DNA of 64,000 nucleotides from Diogma glabrata (Eukaryota > Arthropoda > Insecta > Diptera > Cylindrotomidae). Shown one piece after another: positions 23,144 to 33,340 of this stretch. The DNA lies in the NCBI GenBank assembly GCA_963693315.1, contig OY856186.1:459543360-459607359 (forward strand). The letters run 5' to 3'. The notes under the pieces were generated by a model. It was given only the letters and a program-made list of their open reading frames with translations. It was not told where the DNA came from and did not search any database. The translations under genes and the position numbers were made by a program. Within the stretch, counting starts at the first letter, position 1. The number at the start of each line of letters is the position of its first letter.

Positions 23144-23177
23144 GAACTGAGGATGACGTAAGTCGAAATCGATATTC
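23144..23177 (+). ncRNA. Hammerhead-like motif, type B, plus strand
   Basis: The right arm of the palindrome repeats the type B motif on the plus strand: GAA, CTGAGGA, T, GAC-GTAA-GTC, GAAA, TCGATA, TTC. A change next to the core (ACGAA in place of AAGAA) shortens stem I to three pairs. Confidence 0.5.
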
Positions 23178-23459
23178 TTTAAAATAAAAAATAAAAATCA
23201 AATTGTTACTATAAGGAAGTTTTATTATTATAAATAAATTTAAAAATAAACAGTAAAAAGTATATTTTTAAATATTGCATTTTATTTTTTTAAATTTATA
23301 TTAACGTGCGTATAAAACAAGTGCTAAACAAATATGTTATTCAACGAATTACGCCAAGAGCCTACGGCAAAAAGTGTAAACTATAGTAAGATTATATATT
23401 CCACACGCAGGTCCTAAACCAGGAAGATTTCTAATTAATATATGACTTGGGGTATGTTA

Positions 23460-23811
23460 ATAGACAAGCTTCTCGCGCTGCACCCTGGGTTATGCTAATA
23501 GTTTATCTCAATTTGGTAGCCAAATATTTCATTTCGAACTCAAACAACAACCAAACAACTCAAACAACAACCTCAATGGCATACAACTGACGGACTGGGC
23601 GGATGGTAACAACATGTTCTTGGTATATGATGCGAAAGACATGAAAACCTTTAGATCTGCTAGATGGCGACGTGATTACAATCCCGACCTCTGTTTTTCC
23701 ACAAAAAACGAACAACGCAACTCTATTTCAATATCTAGGGCTGTCTTACAAGGTTTTCCACGCTCTCAACATCGTCCAGTAATTATTGAGGTAGGAATCC
23801 AAATTTTGTAG
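23460..23811 (+). pseudogene. LINE endonuclease C-terminal fragment (copy A)
   Basis: The translation resembles the end of an apurinic-type LINE endonuclease: NGIQLTDWADGNNMFLVYDA, then TFRSARWRRDYNPDLCF and FPRSQHRPVIIEVG. The NPDLCF and SQHRP blocks are the conserved Asp and His regions near the end of the domain. The upstream catalytic residues are missing. Five CAACAA-type triplets in a polar stretch precede it. Confidence 0.7.
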
Positions 23812-23859
23812 TTCTGCTCTTAATTTAATTTATTCATATTTAACATCACGATATAATAT

Positions 23860-24440
23860 TACTAAGACTGGCGAGTTATATTCTTCTCCGTTACCAACAA
23901 CAACAGGTGTTCCTCAAGTATCTATTTTAGGACCTTTGTTTTTCACAAAGCTTATTAATGACCTTGCCTTTTGTATCAATTCTTGTCGTTTTCATATGTT
24001 TGCTGATGACCTTCAACTTTATTATGCTTTTGATAAAACTAAAGTATCAGAAGCTTCAAACTTAATTAATTTAGATCTTCTTTCTGTTGCAAAGTGGGCT
24101 AAAACTAATGGTTTACTATTAAATGCAGCAAAAACTCAGGCTATTGTACAATCCAGACCACAAATGTATATTGTTAAACCTGTTTTATATTTGAATGAGA
24201 TTGAAATTATTTTTTCTGATAAAGTAAAAAATCTAGGCGTTATCTTTGGTAAACATCTATGTTGGTCTGATCATATATCTAAAATTTGTAGTGACATATA
24301 CAGTTGATTATATAAGCTTAAAAAATTCAAGATGTTTACCCCTCGACACACGAGATACATGTTAGTCAAATCCTTGTTAATTCCCATATTTACATATGGT
24401 GAACCATTTAACTTGGCACAACCCAATATCTTCCATACAA
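23860..24440 (+). pseudogene. LINE reverse transcriptase fragment (copy A)
   Basis: The translation includes TTTGVPQVSILGPLFFTKLI, the catalytic HMFADDLQLYY and AKWAKTNGLLLNAAKTQAIV, then KNLGVIFGKHLCWSDHISKI before a TGA at about 24305. Homology continues beyond the stop (LYKLKKFKMFTPRHTRYML). FADD is intact, but the domain is truncated at both ends. The preceding endonuclease piece is not in a continuous frame with it. Confidence 0.8.
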
Positions 24441-25028
24441 CGCAATTTTGACAAAAAAGCTTCAGACAAAAATTGAATGTTTTTGGATAGACCTCATAAT
24501 GTTATTATTTATTTTTTATTAAGATGAAGATTCCAGATCTTCTAATGGACCACCACTTTTTCTTAAATTGAGACCTATTTCTGTTTAGTCATTCGTTTAG
24601 ACACTACCAATGACCTAGAGAACCCAAACTTATTAAGGAGTAGGCATAGAGTAAATTTTGATTTCGTTGTATTTTAAATTATTTCCGCCATTTTGTTTTT
24701 ATGGCCACCATATTTAACTTTTCCATTTGTAGAGCTATCACAATAATTTTTCCACTATTGTAATTTTCGAGCTCTGTGTATTCAGATATTCTTATATGCG
24801 ACTGCGGCGCCGCTCTGGTGGTAGATTATTGAAATGGTCATAACTTTCTTGTTCGTAGGCTAATTCGAAAAATTCCAAACGTGCACACGTGCACAAATGC
24901 ACACGTGCACGTCCAAACGTGCACAAATAACAAAAATGAACTGTAGCTCATTTTTGTTATTTGTGCACGTTTTCAATTTATTTATAATAATAAAACTTCC
25001 TTATAGTAACAATTTGATTTTTATTTTA

Positions 25029-25066
25029 AAGAATATCGATTTCGACTTACGTCATCCTCAGTTCTT
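25029..25066 (-). ncRNA. Hammerhead-like motif, type B, copy B minus strand
   Basis: Duplicate of the motif at 23078-23115, including the AAGAA/TTCTT stem I and the GUAA-capped stem II. Confidence 0.5.
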
Positions 25067-25094
25067 AAATTATTATTCTAGAATAATAATTTAC

Positions 25095-25128
25095 GAACTG
25101 AGGATGACGTAAGTCGAAATCGATATTC
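25095..25128 (+). ncRNA. Hammerhead-like motif, type B, copy B plus strand
   Basis: Duplicate of the motif at 23144-23177. Confidence 0.5.
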
Positions 25129-25410
25129 TTTAAAATAAAAAATAAAAATCAAATTGTTACTATAAGGAAGTTTTATTATTATAAATAAATTTAAAAATAA
25201 ACAGTAAAAAGTATATTTTTAAATATTGCATTTTATTTTTTTAAATTTATATTAACGTGCGTATAAAACAAGTGCTAAACAAATATGTTATTCAACGAAT
25301 TACGCCAAGAGCCTACGGCAAAAAGTGTAAACTATAGTAAGATTATATATTCCACACGCAGGTCCTAAACCAGGAAGATTTCTAATTAATATATGACTTG
25401 GGGTATGTTA

Positions 25411-25762
25411 ATAGACAACCTTGTCGCGCTGCACCCTGGGTTATGCTAATAGTTTATCTCAATTTGGTAGCCAAATATTTCATTTCGAACTCAAACAACA
25501 ACCAAACAACTCAAACAACAACCTCAATGGCATACAACTGACGGACTGGGCGGATGGTAACAACATGTTCTTGGTATATGATGCGAAAGACATGAAAACC
25601 TTTAGATCTGCTAGATGGCGACGTGATTACAATCCCGACCTCTGTTTTTCCACAAAAAACGAACAACGCAACTCTATTTCAATATCTAGGGCTGTCTTAC
25701 AAGGTTTTCCACGCTCTCAACATCGTCCAGTAATTATTGAGGTAGGAATCCAAATTTTGTAG
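25411..25762 (+). pseudogene. LINE endonuclease C-terminal fragment (copy B)
   Basis: Same content as 23460-23811. The apparent longer open frame from 25421 arises from two base differences and begins at a TTG codon, so it does not mark a better-preserved gene. Confidence 0.7.
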
Positions 25763-25810
25763 TTCTGCTCTTAATTTAATTTATTCATATTTAACATCAC
25801 GATATAATAT

Positions 25811-26391
25811 TACTAAGACTGGCGAGTTATATTCTTCTCCGTTACCAACAACAACAGGTGTTCCTCAAGTATCTATTTTAGGACCTTTGTTTTTCACAAA
25901 GCTTATTAATGACCTTGCCTTTTGTATCAATTCTTGTCGTTTTCATATGTTTGCTGATGACCTTCAACTTTATTATGCTTTTGATAAAACTAAAGTATCA
26001 GAAGCTTCAAACTTAATTAATTTAGATCTTCTTTCTGTTGCAAAGTGGGCTAAAACTAATGGTTTACTATTAAATGCAGCAAAAACTCAGGCTATTGTAC
26101 AATCCAGACCACAAATGTATATTGTTAAACCTGTTTTATATTTGAATGAGATTGAAATTATTTTTTCTGATAAAGTAAAAAATCTAGGCGTTATCTTTGG
26201 TAAACATCTATGTTGGTCTGATCATATATCTAAAATTTGTAGTGACATATACAGTTGATTATATAAGCTTAAAAAATTCAAGATGTTTACCCCTCGACAC
26301 ACGAGATACATGTTAGTCAAATCCTTGTTAATTCCCATATTTACATATGGTGAACCATTTAACTTGGCACAACCCAATATCTTCCATACAA
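25811..26391 (+). pseudogene. LINE reverse transcriptase fragment (copy B)
   Basis: Identical in translation to the fragment at 23860-24440, with the FADD catalytic box and the same TGA stop at about 26256. Confidence 0.8.
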
Positions 26392-26739
26392 CGCAATTTT
26401 GACAAAAAAGCTTCAGACAAAAATTGAATGTTTTTGGATAGACCTCATAATGTTATTATTTATTTTTTATTAAGATGAAGATTCCAGATCTTCTAATGGA
26501 CCACCACTTTTTCTTAAATTGAGACCTATTTCTGTTTAGTCATTCGTTTAGACACTACCAATGACCTAGAGAACCCAAACTTATTAAGGAGTAGGCATAG
26601 AGTAAATTTTGATTTCGTTGTATTTTAAATTATTTCCGCCATTTTGTTTTTATGGCCACCATATTTAACTTTTCCATTTGTAGAGCTATCACAATAATTT
26701 TTCCACTATTGTAATTTTCGAGCTCTGTGTATTCAGATA

Positions 26740-27190
26740 TTCTTATATGCGACTGCGGCGCCGCTCTGGTGGTAGATTATTGAAATGGTCATAACTTTCT
26801 TGTTCGTAGGCTAATTCGAAAAATTCCAAACGTGCACACGTGCACAAATGCACACGTGCACGTCCAAACGTGCACAAATAACAAAAATGAACTGTAGCTC
26901 ATTTTTGTTATTTGTGCACGTTTTCAGATATTTTCGTATTTGATTGGAGCGCCGCCCTGGTGGTAGTTTTCTGAAATGGTCATAACTTTCTTGTTCGTAG
27001 GCAAATTAGAAAAATTCTTTCGCTATAGTTCATTTTTGTTCTTTGTGCACGTTTTCAGATATTTTCGTATTTGATTGGAGCGCCGCCCTGGTGGTAGTTT
27101 TTTGAAATGGTTATAACTTTCTTGTTCGTAGGCTAATTCGAAAAATTCTTTCGTTACAGTTCATTTTTGTTATTTGTGCACGTTATTATA
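26740..27190 (+). repeat. 131-bp tandem repeat with GTGCAC hairpin
   Basis: Two clear units begin at about 26926 and 27057 with AGATATTTTCGTATTTGATT, then GCGCCGCCCTGGTGGTAG and TCATAACTTTCTTGTTCGTA. A third, more diverged unit lies at the end of each 1.95-kb duplicate (from about 24785 and 26735). In the diverged unit a GTGCAC-rich insert forms a hairpin: CGTGCACAAATAACAAAAAT pairs with its complement across a short AACTGTAGC-type loop (24919-24970 and 26870-26921). Confidence 0.7.
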
Positions 27191-27194
27191 TGAT

Positions 27195-27710
27195 TATATG
27201 ATTGTTATCGGCCCGATTAAGTGGACCCCCGGCCTTACCTTAGTAGAATAAAATACAAACATACATTTATGAACTATTAACAACTTTATTTTATTAAATG
27301 TTCAAAGTGATGTCCTACTTTAATGCGTTTTTCAATCCGTCTCTTGAAGGATTCCACTGTCTCATACAGCATTTCTTCATTGATATCTCTGCAAGCATTG
27401 ATGATTCTCTCTTTCATATTCTATCGCGTTGTTGGCAATTTTTCGTAAACCTTTTCTTTAAGATACCCCCATAAGAAAAAATCTGGTGAAGTTAAGTCTG
27501 GTGATCGCGCAGGCCAATTTACTGCACCTCCTCTTCCAATCCAGCGACCATGGTAATCCCGTTGCAAAATTGAACGTGCATTCAATGCATAACGAGCAGG
27601 ACATCCATCATGCTCATTTCATGAACACTCAATTCGTCAAGGAGGACTGGTAGTTCTTGGTATAAGAAAATTTTATATATTTCTCCATTTAAATTTCTAA
27701 TGTGGGTTCA
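27195..27710 (-). pseudogene. Tc1/mariner-like transposase 3' half (minus strand)
   Basis: The minus strand encodes the C-terminal half of the same transposase found on the plus strand at 27917-28830: LNGEIYKIFLYQELPVLLDE, then GRGGAVNWPARSPDLTSPDF and WGYLKEKVYEKL. It adds the missing tail (IINACRDINEEMLYETVESF, FKRRIEKRIKVGHHFEHL). A deletion removes the residues before the second catalytic Asp, and the N-terminal half is absent. The element ends near 27200 with GGCCGGGGGTCCACTTAATC, a candidate terminal repeat. Confidence 0.8.
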
Positions 27711-27916
27711 AAAGAGCTTCAGTGTGATGGCAAAGTTTTCTGAGGACAGCCAAACAATAAATCTGAATCTGCAGTGTGCTATGTTCATCAAAAATGTAAC
27801 CTTACCTTAGAACATATGTATTCACTTTTATTTTTGTATTAATTATGCGTTTTATGTCGGATTTTAAAGAATTTAGCTTTTAGATCTTGATTCGAATTGT
27901 GGTTTTGTGAATAAAA

Positions 27917-28830
27917 ATGGATTACTTAACAACAGCAGAGAAAATTGAAATGATATTGATTTATGGAGAATCAGGTCGAAATGTTGCGAGTTCAGTCGAC
28001 TTATACGCGCAACGGTATCCTGGTAGAAGGCAACCATCCCGCCGTTCGTTTTATTGTGTCGTCAACCAATTCCGCGAGAATGAAAGTGTCCATGGCAAAT
28101 AAAAGGATCCGTCGGAAGACATCAACTGGCGAAGAAAATCAAATTGCTGTGTTAGCCGCCGTGGATGTAAATGTACATGTGAGTTCTCGTATTATAGCTC
28201 GTGATTCTGGAATATCACAAACTAGTGTGTTAGGGATCTTAAATCATCACAAATATCATCCTTACCACATATCGTTGCACCAAGAACTTCATGGGGACGA
28301 TTTTGTCATCGAGTTTTGTCGATGGGCTCTTGGGCAACTACGTACTGATGCTAACTTTTTTATGAAGGTACTATTCTCTGATGAGTCAGGTTTTACAAAT
28401 CACGGCGAGATCAAGCGGCACAATATGCATTATTGGTCCGTAGAAAATCCACGCTGGCTACGTGAAGTGGAAACTCAAAGACCATGGAGAGTTAATGTGT
28501 GGTGTGGAATAATTGGTTCTAAGCTAATAGGACCTTTTTTTCACTGACGGAAATTTAAATGGAGAAAAATATAAAATTTTCTTAGACCAAGAACTACCAG
28601 TCGTCCTTGACGAATTGAGTGTTCATGAAAGGATGAATATGTGGTTTCAGCATGATGGATGTCCTGCTCATTACGTATTGAATGCACGTTCAATTTTGCA
28701 ACGGGATTACCATGGTCGCTGGATTGGAAGAGGGGGTGCAGTAAATTGGCCTGCGCGATCACCAGACTTAACTTCACCAGATTTTTTCTTATGGGGGTAT
28801 CTCAAAGAAAAGGTTTACGAAAAATGTTTC
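27917..28830 (+). pseudogene. Tc1/mariner-like transposase with DUF4817-type head, frameshifted
   Basis: It starts at an ATG (27917) with LTTAEKIEMILIYGESGRNV, a helix-turn-helix of the DUF4817 type. After the stop at about 28100 the protein continues in a second frame: RIIARDSGISQTSVLGILNH, then VLFSDESGFTNHG with the first catalytic Asp. A second shift near 28540 leads to WFQHDGCPAHY (second Asp) and WPARSPDLTSPDFFLWGY (third). Spacing between the second and third Asp is about 36 residues. Homology stops at 28830. Two frameshifts make it inactive. It lies head-to-head with a minus-strand copy. Confidence 0.85.
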
Positions 28831-29235
28831 GCTCTGTCAATCTCTGCCTTTTCGTTTTCAATTATCTGGTTTGATACTTTGTTGGCCTTTAAATATTGGT
28901 AACGATTAACAGAATTCTTTTTATATATTAAATAGTCTACGTTTGTTTCTAAGAGCCAATTTGTCTGCCTTCGAAAACAAATATTTTTGTTAGGGTTTCA
29001 TTATTGAAAAGGGAACGAATTTGTTAATACCGAATTGAATGGTTTCAGTAAAGTTTTGAGCAGAAACATTTATATCGTCAGTATAAAAACATTGACGATC
29101 AAAATGGAAACCTTAAAAAAAACTTCGGAGACCATTGGTGTCCATTTTTGAAAAGTGAAATATTTTACGGGATTTGGGAACTCTAGTTGTAGTAAATCAG
29201 TTTTGATAACATTTCTGATATTTGAATAAATATTT
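28831..29235. other. AT-rich stretch, nothing recognised
   Basis: No gene or known repeat was recognised between the transposase relic and the LINE relic. Confidence 0.4.
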
Positions 29236-30190
29236 TTAAGACGTTACAGCCACTCGTGTTCTTCCGTTGAATTTTTTATACAAAATTTCGGCATCTTTAG
29301 TGTTATGTAATAAATTACAAATTAACGTCTCTGAATATCCTATGATACTAAGGATAAACGATGTGAATTCTGTTTCTCTCAGAATTCTCCAGTCTTTGTA
29401 CACCTTAACTTTAAAAAGTTGGGGATTAAAATTATCAGAAAAAAACGATTTGAGTAACGAACTCGGAACTCCAAAGTTGGAAAACACGGTTGAACAAATC
29501 ACGTAAACTTCTATAAACTTAAGAACAGTATGGCAAACAGGAATATGTTAATCATTTATCGATAAAGTGATGTTGTTCACACTTGCAAAATTCACGACAT
29601 TATTTAAAATATTTTTGAAACGCGTTGTTAGCGGGGTTGAAAATATGAGTATTACGCGTCATATTTTTGCAGTCTGGACTCCTAGATGTCGATAGGATTG
29701 TTTTTCTAGATCTTTAACATCAATTTTGAATGCGGCGTTGCTAATTTGCTAAAGTGACAAACTTTTGTTCATTTGTGTTGAATTCGACACTGTTCACTTT
29801 ACTCCACCCTAAAGTATGATCGAAGTTTAAAGAATCTATCAAATATGAACCATTATCAATGGATGGTATAGATGTTTTTGAATGTAATTTAGATGTTTCA
29901 TGGGACGCATGCAGCTTACTTTCATTGGCAAAATTATGGATATTGACACAGTGGTGGAAACTAACAAGTCATTAATATAGAAATTAATAAAATTGAATAC
30001 TTCTTCGAAATCTAACGAAGGTATTCCAGAACTGTCGTCAGCTTATGAGGTATTGTATCGAAGTAACAAGTTGCTCTTTTACATGACATCATCAATTTCC
30101 ATATCAAAAGCTTTGGGTGTAACAAGAACAAGACTAAGTGTTGCCACGGCCCATGGTTTTCATGTAACTTGTCCAAAAAACGTGTGACGT
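29236..30190 (-). pseudogene. Degenerate LINE RT relic (minus strand)
   Basis: Minus-strand frames give scattered RT blocks: INFYINDLLVSTT near 29970, LHSKTSIPSIDNGSYLIDSL near 29880, TLGWSKVNSVEFNTNEQKFV near 29810, and the C-terminal FSDNFNPQLFKVKVYK at about 29420. The 3' end carries GGATATTCAGAGACGTTAAT, the same 3' UTR motif as the LINE at 19925-20380. Many frameshifts and deletions are present. Confidence 0.7.
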
Positions 30191-31069
30191 GAGAGAGTTC
30201 ATATTTCTTTAGGGTTTATTTGTGTAGTTTGCAAGACCAATTAGAGCAGTCTGAAGTTCAATAATATATTCTCAATCTTGTTACACTTGCTCGCTACAAC
30301 GTAATATTTTTGACAGATATTTCAACCTAGCGACAGAACAATATTCATCAATTGGAAAGTTGTTGCATATGGTTTTTTCTTCGACAAAATATTTTTAGAT
30401 AATTATTGATTGTCTTGCCAAAGCACTCTTTTGCGGATCCTTACTGTTGCATTCCCTATGGCATTCTTTCAAAATATTCTTAGTATTTTTCATAAGAACT
30501 CTTCTTTGACTGTCAAATTACCCTTTTGAAAAGTGTTTTACTTTTTTGTTAAAAATCTTTACGGCATTTATTTCAATAGATTTATGATTTTTCTTTTTTT
30601 ATCATTTTTATCATTTTTTTATCATGTTTTTATGTTAAATGATGAAAATTTGAGTGTTTCTTAATAATTTGAACTGGTAAGCTCTTTATCAGCGCTTAGT
30701 TCATTATATTACAAACATCAGTCGTATAATTGCTCAAAATGTGGGACAATTCGTGACGCACTTTTACTCCTCATATAAAGTTCTACCCAGAGGAAAAGTA
30801 AAATTTGTTTCTTTAACATAAATCAAGAATAGTGATTGGACGATATGCGACTTACTTACGGTTGGCTGATAAAAACAAACTCGCTTATTTCGCAATTTTC
30901 TTTTGATTGGACGGCTAGTAGTTTTCCACAAAAAGTTCCACAAAAAATACATGTTTAAAAAACAAAATTTCAATCTTCTGTAGAAATTAAAATAAAATAG
31001 AGATCTTGTAGGATTTATTATAATTTTTTATAGTTTTATTTTAGTTTATTTTTTTTATTCTAATTATAG
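30191..31069 (+). other. Presumed intron of the NCKAP5-like gene
   Basis: This stretch leads to the acceptor TAATTATAG at 31061-31069. No exon is recognised in it. Confidence 0.45.
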
Positions 31070-32706
31070 AGTCAATGTGGAAGTTCCACATTAGAACGTG
31101 ATCTTAGAGACCAAGTAGAATCAATGAATCGTGTTTTAAAGTCAAAGGATAGGCGTGCTATGCAAGCATTTCGGGATCATAAAACTTTACAGGTAATAAA
31201 TAATTGGCAAAATTTTTAAAAATTTGATAGGTTTAGTTACACATGTAAAGTTTTCTCTCGTTGTCACTTGGAACGATTATCTTCCTTTGTCTTCATTAGC
31301 TCGTTTACGAATAGACTATGTAATCTAACGTTTACAAGTAGACTATGATATTACAATGTAATTTTATTTTTACAGGCTCGATTTACAAAGCAGGAAAGCT
31401 CAGTGCAGTGTTTACAACATGAGAATCGAACACTACATCAACGAATCAGACAATACGAGCACTGTCTTGATGATGTAATGCGTAAGGTTGTTGATGCATT
31501 AGTAGCAGAAGACAGTCTTCGTGATGAAGTTTTAATGTTAAAAAATCGTGTTCGTGATTTAGAAGCTCAAAATGCCACCTTATTAGCAAGTCCAGCAAAA
31601 GGACGAGATGAAGGTTATTGTACAATGAGTTCAGGTCAGCCACAACCATCAACAAATCATTTAGCAGATTTACCTGAGGAACCTGAACAATGGTTGGTAT
31701 CAGCAGAATCCTGTTCAGCAGAAATGGAAGATTGGAGTATGTCTCAGGAAGAATTAGAAACAGCGTTAGAAGAAGATACAACAGAAGATAGTTGGATATG
31801 GAACTCAAACTTTTTAAACTCAGGAAATGAATCTAATTCAGAACATATAACTGCATTATTACAAGATCAAGTAAGATCATTTTCAAACATTCCACAAAAT
31901 ATCAAAATATTTGTATATTTTTTTAAATAAGTCGTTCGTAAATAAATAAAACATTTTTATTCAATTAATTAATTAAAAAATATTTTTGTTTAATTTGTTT
32001 TTAGATAATCTATTCAGATGATGAAGATCTAGCATGTAAAGATTTTACAAGGGACTTTTATCGACTAGTTAGCATACAATCAGAAAGTACACGAAGTTTA
32101 AAGTCACCATTGGGATTGCAAGTAGATTCATCATCTTCGGATGAAGATCGCACAGAACGAATAGTCAGTCCGACCCCAAGTGAAGCGGGACGTGAACAAA
32201 TAACAAGCTGTTCGTCCAGCGACTCCGGCGATTTAGTGTTATCTACACTTAATGGTGATGTAATTATTAATTCAAATAGTTATGAAAAACACTGTAATGA
32301 TGGCGGAGGGGGAGGTGGTATTAATAGTAGTTTATTAGAAGACGTTCTCAATGTATGCCATAAAAATAGCAAAATTGATGGACAAATTTTAGTAGGAACA
32401 CCAACAAATTTAGGCACAACAAATTCATGGCGAAGGAGTAATGGCTGGAAAAGAATTTCAACACAATATTCAACGGTAAATATTTTAGAAACTTTTAAAC
32501 TACCTAGTATTACTAGTAGTAATTTGTATTGCTATATAGTTAAAAGTTAAGTACTGATGTAATATTACAAAATAATATGAAATATATTTTCTTTATTTAA
32601 GGAAATATCAACAAATCCATCAACGACAAATAATACGAGTATAATTTACAACACATCGAAAACAACACCACCTCCAGTACCAGCTAGACGGTCGTTTGCT
32701 AGCTAA
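31070..32706 (+). CDS. NCKAP5: Nck-associated protein 5-like, last four exons
   Basis: Exons: 31070-31192, 31376-31870, 32005-32475 and 32602-32706 (TAA at 32704-32706). All junctions are phase 0 with GT/AG ends and introns of 183, 134 and 126 bp. They encode 397 residues. Residues 1-104 are coiled coil; RIRQYEHCLDDVMRKVVDAL and LKNRVRDLEAQNATL match the conserved coiled coil of vertebrate NCKAP5/NCKAP5L. A Ser/Glu-rich region follows (DEGYCTMSSG; a WSMSQEELETALEEDTTEDS acidic stretch; SSSSDEDRTE), then a Gly-6 run. The C-terminus is PPPVPARRSFAS, with PPVPAR a class II SH3 ligand, fitting Nck SH3 binding. Family members are cytoskeleton-associated; function here is inferred. 5' exons are not seen. 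Confidence 0.85.
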
Positions 32707-33240
32707 TCGGTACTATTAACATTCGTTTCCTAATTGTATTTATTTTATAATTATTTTACTTTAAAGTTATATTAAAGTAAAATTAAAATTATGTAAATAA
32801 ATAACTAAAATGATTAAAATTGTGATATTCATTGACTAATAACATTAAAATTTTACTAAACTATATAAAACCACTGCCGAAATTAATTAATAATAATAAG
32901 GAATATTACTAATATTAGATTTGCTAGTAATAGATTGAAATAAAATATTTAATCTATTTATAACAAAAACAATACAATAAAATTTAATTAAGAAGCATAT
33001 CCTTTTTTGTATTATATTAAAAGATATATTATAATTTAAAATTATAGTTATAGTAGGATATTTAATACATATTATATTGTATTTATTAATGTTTTTGTTT
33101 AAATAGTTATTTGTAAATTTAATTTAAAATTATAAATATTATAGTTTGAGAGAAACAGACAGAATAATGTAAACTATTGATATATAATCAATTAAAAAGA
33201 CAAATATATTTTTTTTTCAAATTTTCTTTGTAACTACTAT
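32707..33240 (+). other. 3' UTR and downstream of NCKAP5-like gene
   Basis: Very AT-rich. The first good polyadenylation signal is AATAAA at 32796-32801, 90 bp after the stop; more AATAAA motifs follow near 32975. No other feature is seen. Confidence 0.5.
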
Positions 33241-33249
33241 TTTTTTAAT

Positions 33250-33340
33250 TCCTGTCGTCATTCTAGCTCAGTCGTTAAAATTCTAGCTTAGTATCACAAG
33301 GGTTTCGAGTCCTGTTGGAGATAAATTTTTCTGTATGTTT
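33250..33340 (+). mobile_element. tRNA-like SINE head fragment
   Basis: A-box-like TAGCTCAGTCGTTAAA and B-box-like GGTTTCGAGTCC lie about 33 bp apart, as in a tRNA-derived SINE head. The stems do not pair well enough for a functional tRNA. The body after it has decayed. Confidence 0.5.

Larger units (their letters stand above)
22688..23340. repeat. Compound inverted repeat with hammerhead-like motifs
   Basis: Outer arms 22688-22749 and 23281-23340 are inverted copies (ATAACATATTTGTTTA, then CTTGTTTTATACGCAC). Inner arms 22974-23128 and 23129-23283 form a near-perfect palindrome centred on TTCTAGAA at 23125-23132. A second hairpin (22750-22902, loop near 22811-22830) interrupts the left arm. 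All four inner arms contain a CTGAGGAT core described separately. The arrangement resembles inverted terminal pieces of Penelope-like elements, but no Penelope reverse transcriptase is present, so the class is inferred. Confidence 0.75.
23014..24974 (+). repeat. 1.95-kb tandem duplication, copy A
   Basis: This 1961-bp block is repeated immediately downstream at 24975-26925, at a constant offset of 1951 bp after two small indels near the start. By eye only about two substitutions separate the copies (AGCTTCTCGC near 23467 versus ACCTTGTCGC near 25418). Both copies hold the type B palindrome, an endonuclease fragment, an RT fragment and a GTGCAC-rich hairpin. It is either a very recent tandem duplication or an assembly artefact. 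Confidence 0.9.
24975..26925 (+). repeat. 1.95-kb tandem duplication, copy B
   Basis: The second copy of the block at 23014-24974. Both copies end in TTTGTGCACGTTTTC. Copy A is then followed by the start of copy B (AATTTATT), whereas copy B runs on into the 131-bp repeats (AGATATTTTCG). This defines the duplication junction at 24974/24975. Confidence 0.9.
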
